From contig NZ_PYMA01000001.1 in the NCBI RefSeq assembly GCF_003026495.1, positions 558,001 through 622,000 of the forward strand: a stretch of DNA of 64,000 nt. The letters are read 5' to 3'. The stretch's first letter is position 1; each line of letters starts with the position of its first letter. A program made the position numbers and the translations under genes. The notes under the pieces were generated by a model, which was given only the letters and a program-made list of their open reading frames with translations, was not told the origin of the DNA and made no database searches. Below are positions 18,699-28,780 of the stretch, one piece after another. The stretch is from Photobacterium sanctipauli (GTDB lineage: Bacteria; Pseudomonadota; Gammaproteobacteria; Enterobacterales; Vibrionaceae).

Positions 18699-20507
18699 AT
18701 GAGCAAGCAATTTAGTGTAGAAAATTTCAAAGTCACTTTCGAGTGTGCCTCCCCAGCAGAAAACCTGAGCTGCGAAGTCTCACACCAACAGAGCGATGAT
18801 GCTATTTTCATCAACCTCTCGATAAAATCGGATACCCCTATTGTGTTTCCCGAATGCAAACTAGATGTCTCATTTCCATTTGATGACTTGCACTCACTGT
18901 GGACACCTTGCTTACACGGCCACCCCAAATCGCTTCGAAACAAGGGGATTCCTGAAATCTGGACTAGTTTCTCCAGCCATATTAGCCATGTATCACCCGT
19001 TGGTTGTTTCTATAACCTCAACGGTGACAACAAGGTCGCTTTTGCATTTTCTGACATGAAGAACATTGTGAAAGTCCAAGCTGGTGCATACGAAGAAGAC
19101 AAAGCCGCAAAAATCATCATGAGCCTTTTCACTATCAAGGCTGAGCCGATGACAGAGTACACCGCGACACTCCGACTGGATAAAAGCCCGGTTGGGTACC
19201 ATGAAGCGATAGCAAGAATGACCCAGTGGCATGAAAGCCTGCTCGAAAACGGCCAAATGCCTGTTCCACCAGCAGCATTAGAACCTGTCTATTCAACCTG
19301 GTATTCATTCCACCAAAACCTTGATCAAAAGGAAATTGAAGATCAATGCGAGATCGCCGCTAGCCTAGGGTGCAAAACCATTATCTTGGATGATGGTTGG
19401 CAAACAGACGACAACAACCGCGGCTACATGTTCTGTGGCGATTGGGATGTATCTAACAAGCGGTTCCCTGATATGGCTGAGCATGTGGCGAAAGTGCAGT
19501 CGATGGGAATGAAATACATGCTTTGGCTCAGCGTTCCCTTCGTTGGCAAGGGCTGCAAGGTGTGGGATGAATTCAAAGACAACTTACTGTTCTACAGCGA
19601 GCAAAATGCCACCGGCACCTTGGATCCTAGATACCCGAAAGTTAGGGAATTCCTTGTCTCAACCTACTGTCGAGTGGTTTCAGACTATGGCCTAGATGGC
19701 CTTAAGCTTGATTTTATCGATGAATTCGATATGACCTACGCCACGGGCCAAGCGCTATTACCCGATCCAACAAGAGACACCGAATCACTGCCTGAAGCCG
19801 TTGACCGCTTGATGATGAGCATTCGACAAGAGCTGACCAAACTAAAAAGCGACATCCTAATCGAGTTCAGGCAGCGTTACATCGGTTCGATGATCCGCAA
19901 ATACGGTAACATTTTCCGCGTACATGACTGCCCGCACGACTCTATTACCAACCGTGCAGGCATCATGGATCTGCGCTTATTTTCCGGAGACACTGCTATC
20001 CACTCAGATATGTTCATTTGGTCAGAGTCTGAGGCCGTTGAAAGTGCCAGCTTGCAGTTCATCAATACATTATTTTCTGTCCCGCAAATATCACCCAACC
20101 TGAAAACATTGCCGCAAGAACACTTGGCAATGACCAAGCATTGGCTGTCTTTCTGGAATGACAACAAGCAAGTTTTGCTAAACGGGAAACTCAGCTCTCG
20201 CTACCCAGAAATGCAATACCCGATCATCGAATCAACGTTGGGCAACGTGAAGATCATGTCTGTACACGCCGACATGGTTTGCGATGTCTTCACCGATGGC
20301 GAAGAGAAAATCACCATCGTCAACGGCGCAATGGAGGAATCTCTGACCCTACGTTGTGACGAGCCTATCAAGGTTGAACTTTCGGTTTATGACTGCCTAG
20401 GGAAAAAGGTTAGTTATATCACCAACCATACCGTTGAGAAGCTAAGCACCATCATTGTTCCAAAGTCTGGATACGTCACCTTAGACGCAATAGCAGCTGA
20501 TAAATAA
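18699..20507 (+). CDS. GH36-family alpha-galactosidase (or alpha-N-acetylgalactosaminidase)
   Basis: 602 aa, no signal peptide, so cytosolic. The (beta/alpha)8 domain of GH36 shows as YSTWYSFHQNLDQKEIEDQC, TIILDDGWQTDDNNRGY, MKYMLWLSVPFVGKG, NATGTLDPRYPKVREFL and DGLKLDFIDEF, whose Asp after KL is the expected nucleophile. The region after SDILIEFRQRYIG (FRVHDCPHDSITNRAGIMD) should hold the acid/base Asp but differs from the usual SCxxGGGRFD. It is shorter than classical GH36 (about 700-730 aa). First gene of a module with a GPH symporter 20 bp downstream. It removes terminal alpha-Gal or alpha-GalNAc; which one is not decidable by eye. Confidence 0.88.
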   Translation: MSKQFSVENFKVTFECASPAENLSCEVSHQQSDDAIFINLSIKSDTPIVFPECKLDVSFPFDDLHSLWTPCLHGHPKSLRNKGIPEIWTSFSSHISHVSPVGCFYNLNGDNKVAFAFSDMKNIVKVQAGAYEEDKAAKIIMSLFTIKAEPMTEYTATLRLDKSPVGYHEAIARMTQWHESLLENGQMPVPPAALEPVYSTWYSFHQNLDQKEIEDQCEIAASLGCKTIILDDGWQTDDNNRGYMFCGDWDVSNKRFPDMAEHVAKVQSMGMKYMLWLSVPFVGKGCKVWDEFKDNLLFYSEQNATGTLDPRYPKVREFLVSTYCRVVSDYGLDGLKLDFIDEFDMTYATGQALLPDPTRDTESLPEAVDRLMMSIRQELTKLKSDILIEFRQRYIGSMIRKYGNIFRVHDCPHDSITNRAGIMDLRLFSGDTAIHSDMFIWSESEAVESASLQFINTLFSVPQISPNLKTLPQEHLAMTKHWLSFWNDNKQVLLNGKLSSRYPEMQYPIIESTLGNVKIMSVHADMVCDVFTDGEEKITIVNGAMEESLTLRCDEPIKVELSVYDCLGKKVSYITNHTVEKLSTIIVPKSGYVTLDAIAADK

Positions 20508-20527
20508 CGATAAGGAATCGGTACATT

Positions 20528-21895
20528 ATGAGTAATGCATTAACAAAGAAAGTAGATTTAGGCACCAAAATTAGCTTTGGTCTCGGTGGTTTTGGCAAAG
20601 ACTTTGGCCTGAACGTGATCAACGTTTTTTTATTTTTTTACTACACCGACGTAGTTGGTGTTTCAGCGGCATTCATTGGTACAGTTTTCTTAATCGCACG
20701 TATTTGGGATACCGTCAATGACCCGATGCTCGGTTTCATTGTTGCCAAGACCAAATCCAAATGGGGGCGCTATAAACCATGGATCCTGATTGGTAACATT
20801 CTCAATGCTGTTACCATTGTTGCGCTGTTTTCCGCCCACCTGTTCGAAGGGACGGCACAGCTTGTCTTCATCGCTACGACGTACATCTTGTGGGGTATGA
20901 CCTATACCATGCTGGATGCCCCTTTCTGGTCGCTTGTTCCGACGATCACGCTGGATAAAACCGAGCGCGAAGGCTTGATGCCATACCCTCGCTTGTGTGC
21001 AACAGCTGCAAGCTATCTAGCAGGTGGTGCCGGCGTTTATCTGGTCAAGATACTTGGCGGGGGTGATGACGGTCAGGGCTATATGATGTTTGGCGTTATT
21101 GCGGCAGTGCTAGCTGTAGCCAGTGCGGTTATCACCTGTATTTGGACTAAACAGAACTTTGAGGAAGATCCAAAAGCTGCCGACACATTTAATATCGCAG
21201 CGGCACGCAGGGCCATATTCAAGAACGAACAGTTCCTTGCCCTTGTCATCATGTCGTTGTTCTATAACGTCGCGGTTAACTTCATGGGTGGCCTCAACCT
21301 GTACTACTTCACGTACGTGCTAGGGGACGCAAAATTGTTTGCGAAATCCATGTTGTTTGGCGGCATTGTTGGCGTAGGCTCATTGATTGTATTCAAACCA
21401 CTGGTAATGAAAGTCGGCCGAAAAGCCCTATTCAATGTGGCATTGATCCTCCCGCTGCTTGCTGCAATTACCCTGTATTTTGCAGCTGGCGTGTCGGCAG
21501 ATCTCAAAATGGTTCTTGCTAGCCTAGCGGGCATTTTCCACGGCCTATCTTCCGCGATGTTCTGGCTGATCCTGCTGATCATGGTTGCCGATACTGTCGA
21601 TTACGGCGACGCCAAAAACGACGTTCGCTCCGAAAGTATTCTGTATTCGGTCAACACCCTAGTCTGTAAATGTTCCGGTGCACTAACAGGTTTCCTTGTC
21701 GGTATTTCGCTAACGGCAATTAACTACATACCAAACCAAGAACAAACAGCTGAAACACTCACAGGGCTACAGTTTATTTATGTTGCCCCTGCTTTCCTCT
21801 GCCTGATTGCTTATTTTATCTACAACAGAAAATATAAGTTGAATGGCACCGAGCTAGACAATGTCCAAGAAAACTTGAAGCTGAAATACAGCTAG
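20528..21895 (+). CDS. GPH-family (MelB-like) sugar:cation symporter
   Basis: 455-aa inner-membrane transporter with about 12 hydrophobic helices. Glycoside-pentoside-hexuronide family marks: KISFGLGGFGKDFGLN, YYTDVVG, RIWDTVNDPMLGFIVAKTKS (the cation-site Asp region), WGRYKPWILIG and MVADTVDYGDAKND. It follows the GH36 gene by 20 bp and is closed by a terminator, so it probably imports the alpha-galactoside that GH36 cleaves. Na+ or H+ coupling cannot be settled here. Confidence 0.92.
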   Translation: MSNALTKKVDLGTKISFGLGGFGKDFGLNVINVFLFFYYTDVVGVSAAFIGTVFLIARIWDTVNDPMLGFIVAKTKSKWGRYKPWILIGNILNAVTIVALFSAHLFEGTAQLVFIATTYILWGMTYTMLDAPFWSLVPTITLDKTEREGLMPYPRLCATAASYLAGGAGVYLVKILGGGDDGQGYMMFGVIAAVLAVASAVITCIWTKQNFEEDPKAADTFNIAAARRAIFKNEQFLALVIMSLFYNVAVNFMGGLNLYYFTYVLGDAKLFAKSMLFGGIVGVGSLIVFKPLVMKVGRKALFNVALILPLLAAITLYFAAGVSADLKMVLASLAGIFHGLSSAMFWLILLIMVADTVDYGDAKNDVRSESILYSVNTLVCKCSGALTGFLVGISLTAINYIPNQEQTAETLTGLQFIYVAPAFLCLIAYFIYNRKYKLNGTELDNVQENLKLKYS

Positions 21896-21914
21896 CAAAT
21901 AACCGGAAACGAGC

Positions 21915-21937
21915 AAGCCTCTTCGGAGGCTTTTTTT
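21915..21937 (+). terminator. Rho-independent terminator after GPH symporter gene
   Basis: AAGCCTC-TTCG-GAGGCTT followed by five further T. A textbook terminator 20 bp after the stop; the next permease gene starts only 15 bp later, so some read-through is possible. Confidence 0.9.
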
Positions 21938-21951
21938 ATGAAGGCGACACA

Positions 21952-23160
21952 ATGAAAACCAAATCAATTACCGCATTATCGTTATTGAGTTGCGTATTTT
22001 TCTTCTGGGGGTTTTTAACCGCCATAAACACGGTATTGGTTCCCTATGCCAAGGAAGCATTCGGGCTTTCAATTACACAGTCGATGCTGATCCAAACGGT
22101 CTTTTTCTCAAGCCCTCTTCTCGTATGCTTGCCAACTGTCAGGCTAATACGACGAGTTGGTTATAAACTGGCCTTGCTTAGTGGGCTGGGGGCCATTTCA
22201 ATCGGTGCGCTAAGTATCATACCTGCCTTATACATTGAGTCTTTTTTAGCACTGCTTGGGGCTATCTTGGTCATTGCTAGCGGTGTGGCAATGTTGCAGG
22301 TAATCGCAAACCCTTACGTTGTCGCCATTGGGCCAGTAGAGTCAGCTTCCCAGCGCCTAACCTTTGCTTCTTCAATCAATTCGCTAGGTACAACCGTTGG
22401 GCCATATATTGGTGCTTATGCGCTATTCTCTTCATCGTCATTCGAGCTTCCCACAGTTATGTATCTCGCGGTTGCATCTGCCATCATCCTTGTCGCATTG
22501 GCGATAGCAACAATGAATATGGATGAACCGAAAGTTAACCAACAGCCAATAGAAGAGGAAAGTGCTGGTAATATTCTGGCTCACCGCCATTTAGTTTTCG
22601 GTATTGTGGCAATTTTTTGCTATACGGGAGCTGAAACAAGCATTGGTAGCTTCTTGGTCAGCTATTTAACCAATTACGCCGGGTATCCGCAGATGGCAGC
22701 AGCCAAAATGGTGACGCTTTATTGGGGCGGAGCCATGATTGGCAGAATTATCGGCAGCTTGATTTTCGGCAAGCTCAATCCGCGTAAGATATTGGCGAGT
22801 AACACAGTACTTGCCATATTAGTTACCCTCACAGCAATGCTGAAGCCTGGCTCTGCAAGCGCAATCGCTTTAGTTGCCTTAGGTTTATTAAACTCAATCA
22901 TGTATCCGGTTATCTTCTCGTTGGCACTAGCCAAAGTTGGTCATCTTAAAGAACGCGCATCAGGCATGTTGGTAATGGCAGGTGCAGGTGGTGCTATTGT
23001 GCCTCTGATACAGACCTATATTTCCGAAACAACCAATATGGCGCATTCGTTTTTAATTCCGGCCGGTTGCTATCTGTTTATTTTAATTTATTCCGCCCTC
23101 CTCTATCGCCCGAAAGCAAAACCAGAAGGCAATAGACAAGCGATTTCTAACCTAGTTTGA
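21952..23160 (+). CDS. FucP/NagP-like MFS sugar permease
   Basis: 402-aa major-facilitator permease of the fucose/galactose/N-acetylglucosamine:H+ symporter group, about 12 helices. Marks are FFFWGFLTAINTVLVPYAKE near the N-terminus (family WGF...N), ISIGALSIIPALYIESF, VIANPYVVAIGP and LTFASSINSLGTTVGPYIGA. It follows the GPH gene after a terminator and has AAGGCG before its ATG. It likely imports a free monosaccharide such as galactose, GalNAc or fucose released outside the cell (inference). No FucI/FucK is nearby. Confidence 0.88.
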   Translation: MKTKSITALSLLSCVFFFWGFLTAINTVLVPYAKEAFGLSITQSMLIQTVFFSSPLLVCLPTVRLIRRVGYKLALLSGLGAISIGALSIIPALYIESFLALLGAILVIASGVAMLQVIANPYVVAIGPVESASQRLTFASSINSLGTTVGPYIGAYALFSSSSFELPTVMYLAVASAIILVALAIATMNMDEPKVNQQPIEEESAGNILAHRHLVFGIVAIFCYTGAETSIGSFLVSYLTNYAGYPQMAAAKMVTLYWGGAMIGRIIGSLIFGKLNPRKILASNTVLAILVTLTAMLKPGSASAIALVALGLLNSIMYPVIFSLALAKVGHLKERASGMLVMAGAGGAIVPLIQTYISETTNMAHSFLIPAGCYLFILIYSALLYRPKAKPEGNRQAISNLV

Positions 23161-23185
23161 TTGAAGTTTAAATCCCAGATAACAA

Positions 23186-23221
23186 TAACTCGGCGACTAA
23201 AATGAATCAGCCGCCGAGTTA
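23186..23221. terminator. Terminator between convergent permease and PL8 genes
   Basis: TAACTCGGCG / CGCCGAGTTA, perfect 10-bp arms with a 16-base loop, between the plus-strand permease stop and the minus-strand lyase stop. Confidence 0.75.
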
Positions 23222-23251
23222 TACATAGCAATTACATCAGTTCAGTAAACG

Positions 23252-25684
23252 TTATTTCACCGTAAATTGGTAACTCATACCTTGCAAGCCGGAAACATCA
23301 ACCACAAACTCGGTACCTGATTGCTGCTGCACCCGTCCTTGAGGGTCGGACTTTATCTGGGCTCCATGACCAAGCTTAAAGCGAACAAAGGTTTGAGTTT
23401 GCAATGGATCAGTTACAGCAACTTGCAGCTCATCATCCTCGCCACCTTGAAGCATAATCGCCATGGGGCTGTATGTGGTGAGCAATGGGCTAATAACCAC
23501 TTCCTGCTCACTCCATACGTTAGCTGCCAGTAACTCCAGCGAGTGATCAAAAATTGCGTGGGCTTGATGATCATTATGCAAAATATCTAGCTGTGGATTT
23601 TCCGAAAATTGTTCCAAACTCTGACTATTTGCATTTGGCAACAATACATAAGCGTAACTATTTTGTTCACTCTCATGCTTCTGCTCGGCTGAAATAAACG
23701 TCGCAGATGCCTCCCCATCCCGGGTACCGATATCTGACCAGTCGCCTAATCGCTGCTCACGTTTCAACTCTATATCAGTAGGGGATAGGAAAACATAACT
23801 TAAGTCGCTACCTGCTAGCTCAGCATTGCGGATACTTAAGCTCAACACATTCTCCAAACTGCCCTGGCTATTTTCCCACAGCTCACCATTGACATAGATA
23901 TTCGTAAGCCCTTCGTCAGAGACCTTGCGGTTAGCAATAACGGTTGATAATCCAGCACCAATAGAAGACTGAATATCGGAGCCTAACATCACTACTCCAT
24001 CATCCAACATAAACCAGGATTTTTTTGCCGTTAGCGTTTCATCCCAGTTATAGAAGTCCATTCCGGCAACACCGTAATCACCTAATTTCAGGGTACCAAC
24101 CCAATCCATATCAGCTTTACGACCGCCTTTAATTTCGTTGCGCTGGCCTTCACATTCCTGCATCTGCTGATCATCAACCGTTGTGCCTTCCAACTTATAG
24201 CTATCAACGACTGGCCAAAAATCAGTGTAATGCCCTAGTTGGGTATTGTAGAGGTAAGTCATACCATCACCGGTATACCATCCCTTGCGGTTTTCCTCAT
24301 TCATACACTCATAGTTACCTAAACGGCTAGAGTGCATTGCAACACTGAATAACCAACCATCCCTGCGATGAATAGCCCGTTCCATGGATGGATAGCTGTA
24401 GTGGCCAATCAACTCGCCACGATCAGGAATGGTATCGTCATTCACTAGCGCGACCGATTTCTGGTAGTTCACAACATTACTGGTTGAAGAAAAGAAATCT
24501 TGGAAGGTATCTTCATTAATTAAAGTTTTGAGCATAGATTCTAGGCGAGATTTATCTTCCGGGGTTGCCCCATCTATGTAATGCAGTATCGAGCGCATAA
24601 CTTGGTGACCAACATCATGGCCTTGCTCCTGCGGCCTCGAAATAGCACGCCCATTAACAAACTCAAGCATTGTCCCTTTGTACAATAGTGGTTCGAAGCT
24701 CTTGTAAATAATCGGGTAAATTTCTTGTAGCGCGGGATCCGTTGCTTCCCATGGCGAGCCTGCCACTAAGTTAAGCTGAAGCCCTAGCCCATTCAGCAGT
24801 ACATTGCCGTATGTTCCGTTATAAGCAATATCATAATGCTGTAAAAATGAACCATCGTGGTAGAAACCATCACTGGTTGTCACATACTCCAATACAGGAG
24901 GTAATGCGGCTATGGCTTCTTCAATTTCAGCAGCATTATTTCCAAGCACCCCACGCAATAGCACTACATGGGTATTATCCGTTCTATTACCACCAGTCGA
25001 TTCCCTATAATTCGGGTTGGTTGACCACGCGGCACCAGGACCTGCACCTAAATGCGTTGCTTCAGGTGTAAAGTAATCGGTCGCATCCAAATGATTCGTC
25101 ACCAAAGATTGCGGTACGTCGTCATAGATTAAACTCAGAATATTATGAACATCACGCGGGGTGCCTAACTCCCAGTTCCACCAATTTCCCCACTCTTTTG
25201 CGCCCACTTTATAATAATGGGTATTAAGAAAATCCATACCGTCAACAATTGCCGCCAGAAGGTCGGGATCATTCTGATACTGACCATCTCTCAAACGGTA
25301 GGCTTTTGCCATCGTAAAAATACGCTGGTAAGACGCCCGAATATTTTGTCCGAGAACTGCACGTCCTTCCTCTGTACTTTCATTCAACCATAAATCATCC
25401 CACAGGCTTTCACGGTCGACATTGGTATTCATCGCCTGCCACTGGCTATAGGCATTGTTGTTAGTACTGACCACCATCTGATTTAGCCTATCATCGAAAG
25501 GGATATCAGGATCGCCAAGATAGTTTTCGGCCCAACGAATTCTTAATTCCTGAAAGTCGTGCTGGATCGCGCCAGTTAGTTCTGTTCGGCTTTGTGAGTT
25601 AGTGCCAGCTGTTGTTGCCCATACGGGCAATGAAGCCATTGCTAATGCTGCTGTAATTGAAACAACTAAGGGGAGCGTTCTCAT
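23252..25684 (-). CDS. Secreted polysaccharide lyase family 8 (chondroitinase AC/hyaluronate lyase type)
   Basis: 810 aa with signal peptide (LPLVVSITAALAMASLPVWA). The alpha-toroid has the PL8 signature WWNWELGTPRDVHNIL (catalytic Asn region), NRTDNTHVVLLRGVLG, DGFYHDGSFLQHYDIAYNG with the catalytic His and Tyr, and FVNGRAISRPQEQ with the Arg. The C-terminal half is beta-sandwich (WFMLDDGVVMLGSDIQSS). It cuts uronic-acid-containing glycans by beta-elimination, leaving unsaturated ends. Length fits the 700-800 aa group. Substrate (chondroitin, hyaluronan or another) is not decidable by eye. Phased GAAAG sites lie 55-95 bp upstream. Confidence 0.93.
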   Translation of the reverse strand: MRTLPLVVSITAALAMASLPVWATTAGTNSQSRTELTGAIQHDFQELRIRWAENYLGDPDIPFDDRLNQMVVSTNNNAYSQWQAMNTNVDRESLWDDLWLNESTEEGRAVLGQNIRASYQRIFTMAKAYRLRDGQYQNDPDLLAAIVDGMDFLNTHYYKVGAKEWGNWWNWELGTPRDVHNILSLIYDDVPQSLVTNHLDATDYFTPEATHLGAGPGAAWSTNPNYRESTGGNRTDNTHVVLLRGVLGNNAAEIEEAIAALPPVLEYVTTSDGFYHDGSFLQHYDIAYNGTYGNVLLNGLGLQLNLVAGSPWEATDPALQEIYPIIYKSFEPLLYKGTMLEFVNGRAISRPQEQGHDVGHQVMRSILHYIDGATPEDKSRLESMLKTLINEDTFQDFFSSTSNVVNYQKSVALVNDDTIPDRGELIGHYSYPSMERAIHRRDGWLFSVAMHSSRLGNYECMNEENRKGWYTGDGMTYLYNTQLGHYTDFWPVVDSYKLEGTTVDDQQMQECEGQRNEIKGGRKADMDWVGTLKLGDYGVAGMDFYNWDETLTAKKSWFMLDDGVVMLGSDIQSSIGAGLSTVIANRKVSDEGLTNIYVNGELWENSQGSLENVLSLSIRNAELAGSDLSYVFLSPTDIELKREQRLGDWSDIGTRDGEASATFISAEQKHESEQNSYAYVLLPNANSQSLEQFSENPQLDILHNDHQAHAIFDHSLELLAANVWSEQEVVISPLLTTYSPMAIMLQGGEDDELQVAVTDPLQTQTFVRFKLGHGAQIKSDPQGRVQQQSGTEFVVDVSGLQGMSYQFTVK

Positions 25685-25740
25685 TTATACCTCCGATATT
25701 GCGTAATAATTAGACAATAACGTTAGCAAAAGAGAAGAAT

Positions 25741-25779
25741 TGAAAGACAACGAAGATCACAAAGGAGCCCAATGAAAGC
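25741..25779. promoter_or_regulatory. Phased GAAAG half-sites upstream of the PL8 gene
   Basis: TGAAAG (25741), CGAAGA (25751), AAAGGA (25761) and TGAAAG (25773) recur at 10, 10 and 12 bp, with CGAAAG again at 25814. ATGAAAGCAAA here is identical to a stretch in the cluster before the sulfatase maturase gene (13216-13226). A shared AgaR-type regulator is inferred. Confidence 0.45.
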
Positions 25780-25853
25780 AAATAACATTCATTAACCCCA
25801 AGAATATCACCATCGAAAGTTAATATAGATTTTAAATGAAAGTACTGGAAGAA

Positions 25854-25883
25854 ACAGCGAGGTAGCTGCTGCTACCTCGCTGT
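25854..25883. terminator. Terminator after the chemoreceptor gene
   Basis: ACAGCGAGGTAG / CTACCTCGCTGT, perfect 12-bp stem with a 6-base loop; on the minus strand it is followed by TTCTT, 6 bp past the chemoreceptor stop. Confidence 0.8.
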
Positions 25884-25889
25884 CAGTTT

Positions 25890-27383
25890 TTATAGCCTAA
25901 ACTTCGAAAGATCCGCCTTGATCCCCGCGCTTATCTCCTCAAGTCGGCTACTCAGCTCTCCAACATGGGCGGCATTGCTCGTGACCGAGGTGGTAATACT
26001 ATTGATCGCTACCACCTTCTCGCTCACTTCCCCAGCGACCGCATTCTGCTCTTCCGTTGCAGTGGCCACCTGAGTATTCATATCGTTGATTTGTCGAATA
26101 TCGGTAATGATTTCTTCCAATGCCTGTATGGCTTGGCCAGACTCCTCAAGCGTCTGTGCCAAAGTGGAGCGGGTCGTATTCATCTGCTGGCTCGCCTCAG
26201 TGGAGCTTGCCTGGAGGTCATTAATAATTCCTTCAATTTCCTCCGTTGAGTTCTGGGTGCGTTGAGCCAGTGCGCGTACTTCATCAGCAACCACGGCAAA
26301 TCCACGTCCTTGTTCACCAGCTCGTGCTGCTTCAATCGCTGCATTCAAGGCCAGCAAGTTGGTTTGCTCTGCAATCCCCTTAATCACTTCCAATACAGTA
26401 TTAATATGTTCACTTTTCTCTTTCAACTCAGCGATAGTGGATGATGTCGTCGTCACTTCATCGCCAAGGTTATGGATTTCATCTACCGTCTTTTGCACGC
26501 TAGTGTTACCGCGAAGGGCGAGATCATTACAGCTCGCTGTCTTATCTGCAGTCACCGTCGCATTATTTGATACTTCTTGTGTTGCCGACGCCATTTCGTT
26601 TAGTGCTGTCGCGACCTGTTCGATCTCGCTTAACTGCTGCTGTGTTGCACTCGCATTGTTACTCGCACTGGCTTTAATTTGCTCTGCACACTTACCCAGC
26701 TCTTCTGCCGATGTCACAATACGGCTAACCAGCTGATGAAGGTTTAAAATAAAGGTGTCAAAACCTTTAGCAAGCATCCCCACTTCATCATTGGTCTTGA
26801 TGTTCAAGCGGCTGGTTAAATCACCGCCGCCTTGGGCTATTTCTGACATGGCTTTGGCAACCACCTGTATCGGATTGATCACCAACTTACTGATCACCAC
26901 CCAGTTGGTAATTTGCAATGCTAGCAATAGTACAATGCCGATAAGAACAAACATGGTACGTGTTGTCGCCAGCAATTCTTCATTCGCATCAAGGCGGTAG
27001 CTGATCTCTATGTGGCCAATCTTTTGTCCATCATCCCAAATAATATCAACACTGTTTGTTTGCAAGTTGGCTTCATCAGGCTTTGGGCCTTTATCTTGTG
27101 CTGCACCAATAGTTTTACCACGATGATCAAAAGCATTAACGCCGTAGATATATGGAAATTCAACGAAAGAACCCAGGATATTCTTAGTTAGTGTGGTATC
27201 GTAGGCAAAAATCGGCTCTTTCAAAACAATAGAAAGCGTCTGATCGGAGTCCTTCATTTGCTTAGTGAGTTCGCCTTCAAAGTACTGCTTTGCTGTAAAA
27301 TAACTTCCGGAGAAAATCACGACCATGACCAATAGTGATACCCCTGAAAGGAACAACATAGATTTTTGTTTTATCGAGTTCAT
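25890..27383 (-). CDS. Methyl-accepting chemotaxis protein
   Basis: 497-aa inner-membrane chemoreceptor. The first membrane helix is [19 protein letters not shown], then a short periplasmic sensor of about 110 residues, a second helix [20 protein letters not shown], a HAMP domain ([20 protein letters not shown]) and the signalling hairpin with the conserved tip [20 protein letters not shown]. It signals to CheA/CheW. The binding-protein gene lies 29 bp upstream on the same strand, so the two are probably co-transcribed and the receptor may sense the loaded binding protein (inference). Confidence 0.95.
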   Translation of the reverse strand: MNSIKQKSMLFLSGVSLLVMVVIFSGSYFTAKQYFEGELTKQMKDSDQTLSIVLKEPIFAYDTTLTKNILGSFVEFPYIYGVNAFDHRGKTIGAAQDKGPKPDEANLQTNSVDIIWDDGQKIGHIEISYRLDANEELLATTRTMFVLIGIVLLLALQITNWVVISKLVINPIQVVAKAMSEIAQGGGDLTSRLNIKTNDEVGMLAKGFDTFILNLHQLVSRIVTSAEELGKCAEQIKASASNNASATQQQLSEIEQVATALNEMASATQEVSNNATVTADKTASCNDLALRGNTSVQKTVDEIHNLGDEVTTTSSTIAELKEKSEHINTVLEVIKGIAEQTNLLALNAAIEAARAGEQGRGFAVVADEVRALAQRTQNSTEEIEGIINDLQASSTEASQQMNTTRSTLAQTLEESGQAIQALEEIITDIRQINDMNTQVATATEEQNAVAGEVSEKVVAINSITTSVTSNAAHVGELSSRLEEISAGIKADLSKFRL

Positions 27384-27412
27384 TGTATAACCTTTTCGAA
27401 TCCGTTCTTTAC

Positions 27413-28264
27413 TTATAAGTTGTTAATATCTAGCCAAAACTCTGAGCGCTCAAAGGGCGTATCTTCATGCATATGAGGGTTATCGATTCTCAACACAGTC
27501 CTATCCTGAAGGTTTGCCTGCTCCAGTACATCCTTAATCATCGGATGGTTAAAGAATAAATCATCGAAGCTGCCATCTTGGATTGCCAGCTCAAACCCTT
27601 GAGAGATCTTGCTATGGAGATCGCGATTCGATTTATTGACGAAGAAATACATTGCATAGGGGTAAACCAGCATGACATCTTTTTCAACCACCAAATTGAG
27701 ATCGGCATGGTTTTGTACTTCTACCCATGGCTCATGCACTGCCCGTGGGAAATAGTCGAACCGGCCACCTTCTAGCATTGGGAATAAATTGTCATACTTA
27801 ATTGTGGTAACGGTGGGAATATTGGCATCCATCAACACTTTGGTATCCCCCCAAAACCGTCCCTGTCCAGCTTCAAATTGCTTCAACGCTGTTAAGCTGG
27901 TTATTTGAGAAAACTTCGGTTGGTCTTCGCTACGTATGATGAAAAGGCGATGGCCTAATAACCCCTTAAACATCGGGATCCTTACCGTATGCAATCGGCT
28001 TTCCCATTCAGGAGAGGTACCAGCCCAAACAACATCAATATTATTATCTTCAACTTCATTAATTAAACGAGCTTCATTGAAAAACTCTGAATGCTGTTGA
28101 ATTTTAATATTTGGATCAGATTTGCTTAGTGCCAGTTTAAGAATTTCGTAGGAAAGTTCTTCTTTATCGCCTATTACCTTATTTATTTGTATTGTTTCTG
28201 CATTTAGAATATTTGCACTAAATAAAAACACTAGGCTTATGGGGAATAGTAGCCACTTTATCAT
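27413..28264 (-). CDS. Periplasmic solute-binding protein (SBP_bac_3-like), receptor partner
   Basis: 283 aa with a signal peptide ([20 protein letters not shown]). The fold looks like the amino-acid/polar-compound binding family: two lobes with [52 protein letters not shown] and [15 protein letters not shown]. No permease or ATPase gene is adjacent, so it probably feeds the downstream chemoreceptor rather than an ABC transporter. The ATG at 28264 heads the signal peptide; the longer ORF start adds 18 polar residues and is unlikely. Confidence 0.7.
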   Translation of the reverse strand: MIKWLLFPISLVFLFSANILNAETIQINKVIGDKEELSYEILKLALSKSDPNIKIQQHSEFFNEARLINEVEDNNIDVVWAGTSPEWESRLHTVRIPMFKGLLGHRLFIIRSEDQPKFSQITSLTALKQFEAGQGRFWGDTKVLMDANIPTVTTIKYDNLFPMLEGGRFDYFPRAVHEPWVEVQNHADLNLVVEKDVMLVYPYAMYFFVNKSNRDLHSKISQGFELAIQDGSFDDLFFNHPMIKDVLEQANLQDRTVLRIDNPHMHEDTPFERSEFWLDINNL

Positions 28265-28780
28265 TTCAATCAATACCTTACTATCATTACATCTTACTTT
28301 TTTATTCAAAAATACCAAGATTAGAATACATAAGTAAGTATAAAATAGCTTTGATATCAGCCGGATTTATCAGTAAAGTTTATGAGCTATCACACTTTCA
28401 ATTATTGTTTGTAAAAATAGCTTAAGTTATAAGTCAAGTGGTTTTAATTTTGAAAAAAGTGGAAAAACTCCAGTTTATATTTTTCAATTCAATAGCATTC
28501 CAGAAGTAAAAGATATCTGAACCGCATTATCAAACCAATAGAATCCCCCCATGAATACCTCAAGCAATTTTAAACCATACTAAGCGCGGGCTTCAGATGC
28601 GGAGATACACTGTCATTCTTATTGAGTAACATATAACACCAGTAAAAAATAAAATATAAATATTAAACACATTTATAATCAAACACTTAATTATTTACAT
28701 CGCCAATCCCCTCCCTGATAAACATTACTGTCATATTTCCACTCTATATTCCCTGACAATTTTGTTAATAGGGAAGTCCA
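28265..28780. other. AT-rich divergent intergenic region
   Basis: 516 bp between the binding-protein gene and the PHP lipoprotein gene. Strongly AT-rich, with no ORF of note. Promoters for both directions must be here; I could not pick out operators and saw no phased CGAAA cluster. Confidence 0.5.
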
